Assembly (NCBI RefSeq): GCF_041431415.1 | Contig: NZ_CP107845.1 | Location: 4,340,001 to 4,404,000 of the forward strand | Direction: 5' to 3' | Length of the DNA stretch: 64,000 nt | From: Streptomyces sp. NBC_00513 | GTDB taxonomy: Bacteria > Actinomycetota > Actinomycetes > Streptomycetales > Streptomycetaceae | Shown: positions 8,176-16,382 of the stretch, in pieces | How the letters are laid out: the number at the start of each line of letters is the position of its first letter | Numbering within the stretch: the first letter of the stretch is position 1 | Notes under the pieces: generated by a model | Database searches by the model: none | What the model saw: only the letters and a program-made list of their open reading frames with translations | What the model was told of the DNA's origin: nothing | Program-made: the position numbers and the translations under genes

Positions 8176-8659
8176 CACCGCCGAGATCATCGAAGCCACG
8201 CTGAACGGCGCCGAGCTGAGCTGGGAGAACCCGGACCCGGGCACGTACGTCGTCCAGCTCCCCGGCACCCGCAAGCTCTCCACGACCTGCTCGCTGCGCG
8301 TCGGCAAGCACTCCCTGTCGGTCAACGCCTTCGTCATCAGGCACCCCGACGAGAACGAGGCGGGCGTCCACCGCTGGCTGCTGGAACGCAACCTCAAGCT
8401 GTACGGGATGGCCTACGCCGTCGACCGCCTCGGCGACGTGTACCTGACGGCCCGACTGCCGCTGACCGTGGTCACCCCGGACGACCTGGACCGACTCCTG
8501 GGCACCGTCCTGGAGGCGGCGGACGGCGCCTTCAACACCCTGCTGGAACTCGGCTTCGCGAGCGCCATCCGCCGCGAGTACGAATGGCGGGTCTCCCGCG
8601 GCGAACCGACCTACAACCTCGACGCCTTCAAGCACCTGACCCGCCCGGCGGGCACCTGA
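8168..8659 (+). CDS. YbjN-domain protein
   Basis: 163 residues from ATG 8168, overlapping the mshA stop by eight bases; ATG 8138 is an upstream alternative. The fold resembles YbjN/type III secretion chaperone-like proteins: [20 protein letters not shown], then [20 protein letters not shown], then [20 protein letters not shown]. The tail [17 protein letters not shown] ending is conserved in actinobacteria. The biochemical function of the family is unknown. The tight coupling to mshA is conserved in Streptomyces and suggests co-expression with mycothiol synthesis, not necessarily a direct role in it. Confidence 0.85.
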   Translation: MADTAEIIEATLNGAELSWENPDPGTYVVQLPGTRKLSTTCSLRVGKHSLSVNAFVIRHPDENEAGVHRWLLERNLKLYGMAYAVDRLGDVYLTARLPLTVVTPDDLDRLLGTVLEAADGAFNTLLELGFASAIRREYEWRVSRGEPTYNLDAFKHLTRPAGT

Positions 8660-8660
8660 C

Positions 8661-8700
8661 CCGAGCCTTCGCGCGGAAGGCCGAGCCTTCGCGCGGAAGG
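8661..8700. terminator. Duplicated 20-bp hairpin unit (tandem terminators)
   Basis: CCGAGCCTTCGCGCGGAAGG occurs twice in immediate tandem (8661-8680, 8681-8700). Each unit holds the hairpin GCCTTC-gcgcg-GAAGGC. It sits between the convergent YbjN-like and MFS genes, so it probably terminates both. Confidence 0.7.
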
Positions 8701-8705
8701 CCGCG

Positions 8706-10046
8706 TCAGAGTTCGGCCGGGGTCGCGGCCGGCGTCCGCTCCGGCGTCGGCGCCTGGACCACCCCGGCGGGCTGGGCCGCCGGCACCTGGGCCGGGACCG
8801 GGGCCTCGACCACGGCGACCGCCGGCGCCGCCGACTCGCCGACCTCGGGCAGGTTGCGCATCAGCAGCCAGTAGCCCAGCGCCGCCACCGTGCCCAGACC
8901 GGCGGTGCCGGCCCACAGCCAGGAAGCGCCGAACCGGTCGATCGTGAACCCCGCCATCAGGGGCGCCACCAGCGAGGCCACGGCCCAGGACAACGTGTAC
9001 ATGCCCTGGTAGCGGCCCCGGCCGTGCAGCGGGGACAGTCGGGCGACCAGCCCCATCTGCGTCGGCGAGTTCACGATCTCGGCCAGCGTCCACACGCACA
9101 CGGCCAACCCCAGGCTCCACACGGCCCCGCCGAAGGCCGTCAGCGCGAACCCGTACCCGGCCAGCAGCGCCGACAGGACCAGCAGCATCTGCGGATCCCG
9201 GTGCTCGATGAACCGGGTGACCGGGATCTGGAGCAACACGATCAGCACCCCGTTCACGGCGATGACGAGCCCGTAGTCACCCGTCGAGAATCCGGCCTCG
9301 CCCATGGCCAGCGGCAGTCCGAACGAGCCCTGCATGAAGATCAGCGAGATCAGGAACGACAGCCCGACCACACCCATGAACCGGCCGTCCCGCAGCACCG
9401 TCCCCATCCCGATCTCAGGCTCGGCCGCCGCCTTCTCCGCGGCGCTCTTCTCCGGCCGGGACTCGGGCAGCTTCACGAACACCAGCACCGCGCACACCAG
9501 GGTCAGCGCGGCCTCGCCCAGGAACCCGGCGAGGTAGCTGTACTCGGCGATGAACCCCGCCACCGTCGCGGACACGGCGAAGCCCAGGTTGATCGCCCAG
9601 TAGTTCAGCGCGAAGGCCCGGACCCGGTCCTCCGGCCGCACGAGGTCCGCCATCATCGCCTGCACCGCCGGGCGCGAGGCGTTCGAGGTCATGCCCACCA
9701 GCAGGGCCACCGCGGCAATCGCCGCCGGGTGTTCCATGAAGCCGAGCAGCGCCACCGAGAACGCCGTCGACGCCTGCGCCGCCACCAGCGTCGGCCGCCG
9801 TCCCAGCCGGTCGGTCATCACCCCCGCGACCAGCGAGGACACCACACCGCCCAGCCCGTGCAGGGCCACCACCAGACCGGCGAACGAGCCCGAGTAGCCC
9901 CGCTCCAAGGTCAGGTACAACGTCATGAACGTCGCGACGAACGCCCCGAGCCGGTTGACGAGGGTGCTCGTCCACAGCCACCAGAACGCGCGCGGAAGAC
10001 CCCCCACGCTTTCCCGGGCAATCCGCGTCAAACGGCCTGTGAACAT
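8706..10046 (-). CDS. Major facilitator superfamily transporter
   Basis: 446 residues from ATG 10046, chosen because GGGGGAA lies just upstream on the coding strand; the frame extends 15 residues further without a good site. Twelve hydrophobic segments can be counted. The MFS motif A between helices 2 and 3 is clear (GVMTDRLGRRPTLVAAQ), and a weaker repeat lies between helices 8 and 9 (RFIEHRDPQMLLVL). The C-terminal tail (SAAPAVAVVEAPVPAQVPA) is Pro/Ala/Val-rich and cytoplasmic. The substrate is not predictable; the closest general type is drug or small-molecule efflux. It is divergent from gpmA and convergent with the YbjN-like gene. Confidence 0.88.
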   Translation of the reverse strand: MFTGRLTRIARESVGGLPRAFWWLWTSTLVNRLGAFVATFMTLYLTLERGYSGSFAGLVVALHGLGGVVSSLVAGVMTDRLGRRPTLVAAQASTAFSVALLGFMEHPAAIAAVALLVGMTSNASRPAVQAMMADLVRPEDRVRAFALNYWAINLGFAVSATVAGFIAEYSYLAGFLGEAALTLVCAVLVFVKLPESRPEKSAAEKAAAEPEIGMGTVLRDGRFMGVVGLSFLISLIFMQGSFGLPLAMGEAGFSTGDYGLVIAVNGVLIVLLQIPVTRFIEHRDPQMLLVLSALLAGYGFALTAFGGAVWSLGLAVCVWTLAEIVNSPTQMGLVARLSPLHGRGRYQGMYTLSWAVASLVAPLMAGFTIDRFGASWLWAGTAGLGTVAALGYWLLMRNLPEVGESAAPAVAVVEAPVPAQVPAAQPAGVVQAPTPERTPAATPAEL

Positions 10047-10253
10047 ACGGATTCCCCCAGGATATGTAAGTGTCTCTACGGCTTTCCGCATGCTACGAAC
10101 GTCCGTGGTGCCCCGCCAGTCAATTGACGCCGAACGTCAAACGACCCCCTCCCGAGTACCGAACGAGCGGGTCCCCGCGGCCCGTACGAAAGCCCCCCGA
10201 GCCCCCTGGACACCGCGCGCGAGCGCCCCGGGGCGTCCATTAGGCTCGTACGC

Positions 10254-11015
10254 ATGGCCGACGCACCGTACAAGCTGATCCTCCTCCGCCACGGCGAGAG
10301 CGAGTGGAACGCGAAGAACCTGTTCACCGGCTGGGTGGACGTCAATCTCAACGAGAAGGGCGAGAAGGAGGCGGTCCGCGGCGGTGAGCTGCTCAAGGAC
10401 GCCGGCCTGCTCCCCGACGTCGTGCACACCTCGCTCCAGAAGCGCGCGATCCGCACCGCGCAGATGGCGCTCGAGGCAGCCGACCGTCACTGGATCCCCG
10501 TCCACCGCTCCTGGCGCCTGAACGAGCGCCACTACGGCGCCCTCCAGGGCAAGGACAAGGCCCAGACCCTCGCCGAGTTCGGCGAGGAGCAGTTCATGCT
10601 GTGGCGCCGCTCGTACGACACCCCGCCGCCGGCCCTCCAGGACGGCACGGAGTACTCGCAGTCCGAGGACCCGCGCTACGCGACCATCCCGCCGGAGCTG
10701 CGCCCGAAGACCGAGTGCCTCAAGGACGTCGTCGTCCGCATGCTGCCGTACTGGTACGACGGCATCGTCCCGGACCTGCTCGCCGGCCGCACCGTCCTGG
10801 TCGCCGCGCACGGCAACTCGCTGCGCGCCCTGGTCAAGCACCTGGACGGCATCTCCGACGAGGACATCGCGGGCCTCAACATCCCGACCGGCATCCCGCT
10901 CGCCTACGAGCTGGACGCCGAGTTCAAGCCCCTCAACCCGGGCGGCACCTACCTCGACCCGGCCGCCGCCGCGGCCGCCATCGAGGCCGTCAAGAACCAG
11001 GGCAAGAAGAAGTAG
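10254..11015 (+). CDS. gpmA: 2,3-bisphosphoglycerate-dependent phosphoglycerate mutase
   Basis: 253 residues, full family length. Phospho-acceptor His13 lies in [18 protein letters not shown]. Further active-site elements are [25 protein letters not shown] and the second His in [19 protein letters not shown]. The C-terminus has the flexible tail of dPGM enzymes ([20 protein letters not shown]). It interconverts 3- and 2-phosphoglycerate in glycolysis and gluconeogenesis. A strong terminator follows 17 bases after the stop, so it is transcribed alone. Confidence 0.96.
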   Translation: MADAPYKLILLRHGESEWNAKNLFTGWVDVNLNEKGEKEAVRGGELLKDAGLLPDVVHTSLQKRAIRTAQMALEAADRHWIPVHRSWRLNERHYGALQGKDKAQTLAEFGEEQFMLWRRSYDTPPPALQDGTEYSQSEDPRYATIPPELRPKTECLKDVVVRMLPYWYDGIVPDLLAGRTVLVAAHGNSLRALVKHLDGISDEDIAGLNIPTGIPLAYELDAEFKPLNPGGTYLDPAAAAAAIEAVKNQGKKK

Positions 11016-11032
11016 TCCCAAGCCACGAACAG

Positions 11033-11068
11033 CCCCCCGTCCGCCGTTTCCCGGCGGACGGGGGGTTT
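11033..11068 (+). terminator. gpmA terminator
   Basis: Perfect 14-bp arms CCCCCCGTCCGCCG (11033-11046) / CGGCGGACGGGGGG (11052-11065) with a 5-nt loop, followed by TTT. Confidence 0.9.
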
Positions 11069-11108
11069 CTCGTCGTACGGGCCCCCTCTTCCTCCTAAGC
11101 TCCCGCAC

Positions 11109-11363
11109 ATGAGTACGAGTTCCCCGCAGGGCAAGTCAGAGGCACCGCACTCCGTGTCCGTGGCCGGGGCGGTGCTGCGCGAGGACGGCCGGCTCCTGGC
11201 GATCCGTCGCGCGGACAGCGGGACGTGGGAACTGCCGGGCGGAGTCCTCGAACTCAGCGAGTCCCCGGAGGTCTACGCGGTCCGGCTCCCGGACGCCCTG
11301 GACGGTGCGGGCCCCCACGTCCGCAGCCATGACGGCAGGCGCCCGACGGGAACCTCCGTATGA
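11109..11363 (+). pseudogene. NUDIX hydrolase remnant with internal deletion
   Basis: 84 residues. The N-terminal half is a good NUDIX start (SVAGAVLREDGRLLAIRRAD, then GTWELPGGVLELSESPE), reaching the first part of the NUDIX box. The REUxEExGU half of the box, which binds the catalytic metal, is missing. The frame continues directly as VYAVRLPDALDGAGPHVRSH DGR, which resembles the C-terminal tail of the same Streptomyces NUDIX family. The simplest reading is an in-frame deletion of the catalytic middle, leaving a short ORF with no activity. The stop overlaps the next start (ATGA). Confidence 0.65.
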
Positions 11364-11728
11364 CGTCCTCGCCCGCGGCGGGAGGTGCGCCGCGAAAGTT
11401 GAGCGAGCTGCACGACGTCCACGACTTCCTGGATGAGGTACGCCTACGACCGGGCATGCACCTGCGTCCCCCCTTCCCGCTCCGGGATCTCCAATCGATC
11501 CTCTACGGGTACCGCGTCGCCACCGAGGTACACGGCGCACCAAGCATGGGGATCTTCGAGCACTTCGGCCCCTTCGGCGAATGGTTGTGGCCTCGGCTCG
11601 ACATGCGGTACCCAAGCGCCCTGGGCTGGGCGGTGGAGATCGAGCGAGCAGCCGAGGCGGCGGGCACGCCGGCCGTGGAGTTGTTCTTCGAGCTCCTCGA
11701 CGAGTTCCGTGCCGAGACCGGGCCCTGA
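11360..11728 (+). CDS. Conserved hypothetical protein
   Basis: 122 residues; ATG overlaps the preceding stop by four bases. Core elements are HDVHDFLDEVRLRPGMHLR, LQSILYGYRVATEVHG, FGEWLWPRLDMRYPSALGWA and VELFFELLDEFRAE. I recall similar Streptomyces proteins of about 100 residues that act as orphan cytosolic proteins, sometimes beside toxin-like loci, but no function is known to me. No signal peptide, membrane segment or catalytic motif is visible. Confidence 0.65.
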   Translation: MTSSPAAGGAPRKLSELHDVHDFLDEVRLRPGMHLRPPFPLRDLQSILYGYRVATEVHGAPSMGIFEHFGPFGEWLWPRLDMRYPSALGWAVEIERAAEAAGTPAVELFFELLDEFRAETGP

Positions 11729-11797
11729 GGGTTTCCCGGACCCGCTCGGCGGCGACGCTCGCGCCTTCGGCCCGCTCCGCGTGCCGTGCAAGCCCGT

Positions 11798-11995
11798 TCA
11801 GTGGTCGTCGAGCGCCACGGCGAACGCGTCGGGCTGTTCGCGCCGGAGGACATCACATCGGTCGTGGTAGACCAGGACGGCTTCCTGGAGGGAGCGTCCG
11901 AGGTGCTCGTGGATGGTCTTGATCGCGGAGATGGTGCGGCCCGCGAGGATCTCACTGTCGGCGATGGTCAGTGGCGCCGGGACGTTTTCCTTCAT
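11798..11995 (-). CDS. Small conserved protein, possible bL12-C-terminal-like fold
   Basis: 65 residues from ATG 11995; the upstream in-frame extension is low complexity and was dropped. The segment EILAGRTISAIKTIHEHLGR followed by SLQEAVLVYHDRCDVLR resembles the alpha-beta motif of ribosomal protein bL12 C-terminal domains (xILAGRKIxAIKxxRExTGxxLKEA). Such stand-alone domains are common in Streptomyces and have no known function. It converges on the preceding gene. The similarity is by eye only. Confidence 0.55.
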   Translation of the reverse strand: MKENVPAPLTIADSEILAGRTISAIKTIHEHLGRSLQEAVLVYHDRCDVLRREQPDAFAVALDDH

Positions 11996-12420
11996 GCGGG
12001 CAAGATCGCATGCGGAAGTGGTGGAGCGCAGCCGAGATTCGGGGGTGCGGGGCCCGCCGGGCAGTCCGCCGGGCAGTCCGCGGGGCAGGGCGTCGCCCCC
12101 TGGCCTCACGGCCTGTGGCGGTCCGAGGCGGAGCGGCGGCGCAGGGAGAAGCGGGACACCTGTCCACCGGGTCGGGATCGGCCCCTTCGCGCACGAACCC
12201 TCTCACCGGGGCGACCGTGGCCACACCGGCGAACACCGAACAGCGCGAAGACCCACCAGAAGCGCGCGAAGAAGTCCACGCGTCGAACCTGGGGCACACG
12301 GGGATCCGTACATGGCATCCGAGTGAACTCGACTCCCTGCCAAGGGAGTTCGCGTGCACGAAGGACCCCGTCCGACGGGGTCGGACGGGGCCCTCGCATA
12401 CGTGGATCCGGCGGGCGGGG
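11996..12420. other. Intergenic region with hairpin, no gene seen
   Basis: About 425 bases. Open frames here give Arg/Pro/Ala-rich translations without start sites worth calling. A perfect hairpin at 12366-12390 (CCCCGTCCGA-cgggg-TCGGACGGGG) lies 30 bases downstream of the Cys-rich peptide gene and is its likely terminator. A second small inverted repeat, CTCCCTGCCAAGGGAG, lies close to it. Confidence 0.5.
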
Positions 12421-12570
12421 TCAGCCGCCGCACTGGCAGGGGGCGCCGGACTGGCAGCCGCAGCCGCAGCCCGAGCCGCACCCGCAGGCCGCGAGCAACG
12501 GAAGGCGGAGCGGCTCCCGGGGCTGCGGCTGCTCGTGTTCCGGGGTGATGGGGACGGGGGAATCGGACAT
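12421..12570 (-). CDS. 49-residue cysteine-rich peptide (metal-binding candidate)
   Basis: ATG 12570 is preceded by a near-perfect AGGAGG ribosome binding site six bases upstream, which argues strongly that this short frame is translated. The N-terminal half is Pro/Glu-rich (MSDSPVPITPEHEQPQPREP). The C-terminal half, after LRLPLLAA, carries seven Cys in 22 residues as CGCGSGCGCGC then PCQCGG. The CGC and GCGC spacings resemble metallothionein-type Cu/Zn binding or a multiply crosslinked peptide. There is no signal peptide, so a cytosolic metal-binding role is more likely than a secreted bacteriocin. Transcription probably ends at the hairpin 12366-12390. It lies next to phoU but has its own RBS and about 200 bases of spacing. 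Confidence 0.7.
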   Translation of the reverse strand: MSDSPVPITPEHEQPQPREPLRLPLLAACGCGSGCGCGCQSGAPCQCGG

Positions 12571-12767
12571 GGATCCTCCTCGCAGGCGGCGTGCGCACAG
12601 GTCGTCGTCGTACGGCGTGGTGCCTTCGTGCCTTCGTGCCTTCGCCTCATTCATGCCCAGCCGCACCGGCGCGTCAACGGCGCATTGGGGCTCGCCCCGA
12701 CCAGACGGCACCCCGCCCCCGACTCGACGACGCCCCGCCCCCGACCCCGTCCGGCCGGTCACACGCG

Positions 12768-13445
12768 TCAGATGCCCTCCACCTGCGTGGGCTGCTGGAG
12801 CTCGTCCGCGTGTTCGCCCGTCACCAGGTACACGACGCGCTTCGCGACCGACACCGCGTGGTCCGCGAACCGCTCGTAGTACCGGCCCAGCAGCGTCACG
12901 TCGACGGCCGTCTCGATGCCGTGCTTCCAGCGGTCGTCCATCAGGTGCTGGAACAGCGTGCGGTGCAACTGGTCCATCTCGTCGTCGTCCTGCTCCAGTT
13001 GGAGGGCCAGGTCGACGTCCTTCGTGATGATGACCTCGGCCGCCTTCGCCATCAGGCGCTGCGCCAACTGGCCCATCTCCAGGATGGTCGCGTGCAGGTC
13101 ACGCGGTACCGCCGTGTCCGGGAAGCGCAGCCGCGCCAGCTTCGCCACGTGCTGCGCCAGGTCGCCGGAGCGCTCCAGGTCGGCGCTCATCCGCAGCGAG
13201 GTCACGACGATGCGCAGGTCGGTGGCGACCGGCTGCTGCCGGGCCAGCAGGGCGATGGCCCGCGCCTCCAGGTCGTGCTGGAGGTCGTCGACCTTCTGGT
13301 CCCCGGCGATGACGCTCTCGGCCAGCTTCAGGTCGGCGTCGAGCATGGAGGTCGTGGCCCGCCCGATCGCGGAACCGACGAGCCGGGCCATCTCGACCAG
13401 GCTTTCTCCGATCGAGTCCAGTTCCTCGTGGTACGCGTCGCGCAT
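12768..13445 (-). CDS. phoU: Phosphate transport system regulator PhoU
   Basis: 225 residues, the usual length. Two tandem three-helix PhoU repeats are visible; metal-binding-type motifs lie in each (LRMSADLERSGDLAQHVAK, and YERFADHAVSVAKRVVYLV). PhoU links the Pst transporter to the PhoR kinase and lowers PhoP activation when phosphate is plentiful. It is divergent from phoR-phoP, and the 230-base gap holds a PHO-box-like element oriented toward phoU. Its 3' end lies about 200 bases from the Cys-rich peptide start. Confidence 0.95.
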   Translation of the reverse strand: MRDAYHEELDSIGESLVEMARLVGSAIGRATTSMLDADLKLAESVIAGDQKVDDLQHDLEARAIALLARQQPVATDLRIVVTSLRMSADLERSGDLAQHVAKLARLRFPDTAVPRDLHATILEMGQLAQRLMAKAAEVIITKDVDLALQLEQDDDEMDQLHRTLFQHLMDDRWKHGIETAVDVTLLGRYYERFADHAVSVAKRVVYLVTGEHADELQQPTQVEGI

Positions 13446-13572
13446 GGTGGTCCCTCTCTCGACTGCTCGCCCGCTGATGTCGCGGACTCTTACTACTACT
13501 GCCCTATCGCTGCGTGGCTTCTTGCCTCACGTTGCCACGGTGGGCCTCGAACGCGTCCGACTCCGGCACCGC

Positions 13573-13602
13573 AAGTGAATCAACCCCGTCGCCAGGGTGA
13601 AC
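13573..13602 (-). promoter_or_regulatory. PHO-box-like PhoP binding site
   Basis: On the minus strand the sequence reads GTTCACCCTGG, then CGACGGGGTTG, then ATTCACTTGC in 11-base steps. The first unit matches the core PHO-box direct-repeat unit GTTCACCC, and ATTCACTTG matches a weaker third unit with a poor middle unit. It lies in the phoU / phoRP divergent promoter region, where PhoP sites are known in Streptomyces. Confidence 0.6.
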
Positions 13603-13675
13603 TCTGGGCGACGAGTGTTCGAGCTGCCACCCGAACGGCTGTGGAAGTGTCGTTGCACCTGCTTAACCTGGGTGC

Positions 13676-14914
13676 ATGGACGTGAACGCGGCGGTCGCCG
13701 CAGCTGCAGCGATTGCCGGTCTTTGCACCGGTGTGATCGCGATGCTGGCGTTCCGCTGGAGCGAGCGCGACCAGGCCCGCCCCACCCGGAGCTCCATGCG
13801 CCCCGACATCAACGCGGTGCTCCCGCCCGGCGTGGACACCGTGCTCTCCGTGCTCCGCTCCTCCGCCGTCGTCCTCGACGAGGGTGACGCGGTGGTCAAG
13901 GCCAGCTCGGCGGCGTACGCGCTGGGGCTGGTCCGCGGCGGCAAGCTCGCCGTGGAACCCATGCTCCACATGGCGCGCGACACCCGCCGGGACGGCGAGA
14001 TACGACAGATCGAACTGGACCTGCCCCGCCGCGGCACCGGCCGCGGCGAGGCCCTCGCGGTCTCCGCCCGAGTGGCGCCGCTCGGCTCCCGCCTGGTGCT
14101 GCTGCTCGTCGAGGACCTCACCGAGGCCCGCCGCATCGAGGCGGTGCGCCGCGACTTCGTCGCGAACGTGTCGCACGAGCTGAAGACCCCCGTCGGGGCG
14201 ATCTCCCTCCTCTCGGAGGCGGTCATGGACGCCTGCGACGACCCCGAGGCGGTCAGCCGCTTCGCGGGCCGGATGCAGATCGAGTCCACCCGCCTGATCA
14301 ACCTCGTACAGGAGCTCATCGACCTCTCCCGGGTGCAGAACGACGAGGCCCTGGAGGACGCCGAGCCCGTGCGGGTGGACACCCTCGTGGCCGAGGCCAT
14401 CGACCGCTGTCGGCACACGGCCACCTCCAAGCAGATCACCATGGCCGCCGGCGGCACCGCCGAACTGCGGGTGTGGGGACATCGGGGGCAGCTGGCGGCG
14501 GCCCTCGGAAACCTGGTGGAGAACGCCGTCAACTACAGCCCGGCCCGGACCCGCGTCGGCATCGCCGCGCGCCGGGTCACCGCGCCGGGAGGAGACTTGA
14601 TCGAGATAGCCGTGACCGACCAGGGCATCGGCATCCCGGAGAAGGACCGCGAACGTGTCTTCGAGCGCTTCTACCGCGTGGACCCGGCCCGCTCCCGCGC
14701 CACGGGAGGAACCGGACTGGGTCTCGCGATCGTGAAGCACGTGGCGGCATCGCACGGCGGGGAGGTGTCGGTGTGGAGCTCCGAGGGCCAGGGCTCCACG
14801 TTCACCCTGCGCCTGCCCGAAGCGGCCGCGCAGGCCCCTGCGACGGCCCCCGCACCCGCCCGACCCCTGCTTGAAACAGAAACAGCCATCCCTGCCCCGG
14901 AGGTCCTTCCGTGA
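13676..14914 (+). CDS. phoR: Phosphate-sensing histidine kinase PhoR (SenX3-like)
   Basis: 412 residues. One N-terminal membrane segment (residues about 6-26, AAVAAAAAIAGLCTGVIAML) is followed by a PAS-like cytosolic region. The HisKA domain has the phospho-acceptor His in FVANVSHELKTPVGAISLL. The ATPase domain shows N box ALGNLVENAVNYSP, G1 VTDQGIGIPEKD, F box RVFERFYRV and G2 GGTGLGLAIVKH. The C-terminal tail is Ala/Pro-rich. It autophosphorylates on low phosphate and passes the phosphate to PhoP. The stop overlaps the phoP start by four bases (GTGA). Confidence 0.95.
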   Translation: MDVNAAVAAAAAIAGLCTGVIAMLAFRWSERDQARPTRSSMRPDINAVLPPGVDTVLSVLRSSAVVLDEGDAVVKASSAAYALGLVRGGKLAVEPMLHMARDTRRDGEIRQIELDLPRRGTGRGEALAVSARVAPLGSRLVLLLVEDLTEARRIEAVRRDFVANVSHELKTPVGAISLLSEAVMDACDDPEAVSRFAGRMQIESTRLINLVQELIDLSRVQNDEALEDAEPVRVDTLVAEAIDRCRHTATSKQITMAAGGTAELRVWGHRGQLAAALGNLVENAVNYSPARTRVGIAARRVTAPGGDLIEIAVTDQGIGIPEKDRERVFERFYRVDPARSRATGGTGLGLAIVKHVAASHGGEVSVWSSEGQGSTFTLRLPEAAAQAPATAPAPARPLLETETAIPAPEVLP

Positions 14915-15591
14915 CCCGAGTGCTCGTCGTCGAGGATGAGGAATCCTTCAGCGACGCCCTGTCCTACATGCTCCGCAAGGAGGGCTTCGAGGTCGCCATC
15001 GCCGCGACCGGGCCCGACGGGCTCGACGAGTTCGAGCGCAACGGCGCCGACCTCGTCCTCCTCGACCTGATGCTCCCCGGCCTGCCCGGCACCGAGGTCT
15101 GCCGGCAGCTGCGCGGCCGTTCCAACGTCCCCGTGATCATGGTGACCGCCAAGGACAGCGAGATCGACAAGGTCGTCGGGTTGGAGATAGGAGCCGATGA
15201 CTACGTCACCAAGCCCTTCTCCTCGCGGGAGCTGGTCGCCCGCATCCGCGCGGTGCTGCGGCGCCGCGGCGAGCCGGAGGAGGTCACCCCGGCGGCCCTG
15301 GAGGCCGGCCCGGTACGGATGGACGTCGACCGGCACGTGGTCACGGTCTCCGGCGGCAAGGTGGACCTCCCGCTCAAGGAGTTCGACCTGTTGGAGATGC
15401 TGCTGCGCAACGCGGGCCGCGTACTGACCCGCATGCAGCTCATCGACCGGGTCTGGGGCGCCGACTACGTCGGCGACACCAAGACCCTCGACGTCCACGT
15501 CAAGCGCCTGCGCGCCAAGATCGAGCCGGACCCGGGCGCCCCGCGCTACCTGGTCACCGTGCGCGGCCTCGGCTACAAGTTCGAGCCGTAG
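14911..15591 (+). CDS. phoP: Phosphate response regulator PhoP
   Basis: 226 residues, GTG start inside the phoR stop. Receiver domain: acidic pocket in VLVVEDEESF, phospho-Asp in ADLVLLDLMLPGLPG, Thr in VIMVTAKDSE, Lys in DDYVTKPFSSREL. OmpR-type winged-helix C-terminal domain: LKEFDLLEMLLRNAGRVLTR, DTKTLDVHVKRLRAKIE, and VTVRGLGYKFEP at the end. It binds PHO boxes upstream of pst, phoA/phoD and its own operon, and also affects antibiotic and nitrogen genes in Streptomyces. A very strong terminator follows. Confidence 0.96.
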   Translation: MTRVLVVEDEESFSDALSYMLRKEGFEVAIAATGPDGLDEFERNGADLVLLDLMLPGLPGTEVCRQLRGRSNVPVIMVTAKDSEIDKVVGLEIGADDYVTKPFSSRELVARIRAVLRRRGEPEEVTPAALEAGPVRMDVDRHVVTVSGGKVDLPLKEFDLLEMLLRNAGRVLTRMQLIDRVWGADYVGDTKTLDVHVKRLRAKIEPDPGAPRYLVTVRGLGYKFEP

Positions 15592-15636
15592 GCCGGCGCC
15601 TCCGACCCGACCCGGGTCGGACCGCGCAACGGGAAA

Positions 15637-15680
15637 CGGGAAGGGCCCCCGACCGCCGGAGCGGTCGGGGGCCCTTCCCG
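15637..15680. terminator. Bidirectional 20-bp-arm terminator
   Basis: Perfect 20-bp arms at 15637-15656 and 15661-15680 around the loop CGGA, in the gap between phoP and the converging lipoprotein gene. It is one of the strongest hairpins in the window. Confidence 0.92.
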
Positions 15681-15704
15681 TACGTGCGTCGTGACGGCCG
15701 GGGC

Positions 15705-16382
15705 TCAGTGCCCGGCGCTCTGCGACGGGGAGCCCGAGGGCTTGCCCGAGGTCGCGCCCGACGGGGTGCCCGCGGCGGACCCGGAGGGGCCACCGGACGG
15801 GGTGCCCGAGGGGGATCCGGAGACGGTACCGGACGGGGAGGCCGACGGGCTCGGCGCGGCGGCCGGGGCCACGGTCGGGCCGTAGCCCGCGTACATGCCC
15901 GCGGCCGGGACGACGAAGGCGTCCAGCGCCACGTCGCCGGTGCTGCTGAGCTGGAAGGTGACCTTCTGGACGTTTCCGTCCTCGACGGCCTCGCGGCCGC
16001 CCACGACCACGGCGGAGGCGTTGCCCGTGCCGCCCAGGACGACGGAGCCGCCGGCAGGCACGGTGATCTTGCCCGCGCCCTCGGCGTTCTTCAGGACGAC
16101 CTTGCTCTTGCCACCCGCGAGGGTGATGCCGTCAAGGGTCTGCGCCTGGGTGCCGGTGTTGAAGACCGTCGCCGAGACGGCCGCCGGGCCCTTCTTGTCC
16201 TGCTCGCTCTGGGTGATCACCAGGGCGTTCTGGATCTTGATGTCGCCCTTGGTGATGGCGGCGTTGTCCGGCTTGATCTCGAGGGTCTGGGCGTTGTTGC
16301 CCGCTCCGCATGCGGCGAGCGCAGCGATCGAGAAGACGACGGCGGTAGCGGCGAGGGCGCCGCGTCGAAGGCTGCGGCTCAC
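15705..16382 (-). CDS. Secreted lipoprotein, beta-rich (PCu(A)C/DUF461-like)
   Basis: 225 residues. Lipoprotein signal with lipobox ALAAC (Cys25) after a basic N-terminus. Residues 30-165 are beta-rich (IKIQNALVITQSEQDKKGPA, VSATVFNTGTQAQTLDGITL, AGKITVPAGGSVVLGG), an Ig-like arrangement similar to the PCu(A)C copper-chaperone superfamily. The Met/His copper ligands of true PCu(A)C proteins are not evident. The C-terminal 60 residues are a Gly/Ser/Pro linker (repeated SGTPSGGPSG) that would span the cell wall. It is adjacent to phoP but on the opposite strand behind a terminator. Function is uncertain. Confidence 0.75.
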   Translation of the reverse strand: MSRSLRRGALAATAVVFSIAALAACGAGNNAQTLEIKPDNAAITKGDIKIQNALVITQSEQDKKGPAAVSATVFNTGTQAQTLDGITLAGGKSKVVLKNAEGAGKITVPAGGSVVLGGTGNASAVVVGGREAVEDGNVQKVTFQLSSTGDVALDAFVVPAAGMYAGYGPTVAPAAAPSPSASPSGTVSGSPSGTPSGGPSGSAAGTPSGATSGKPSGSPSQSAGH

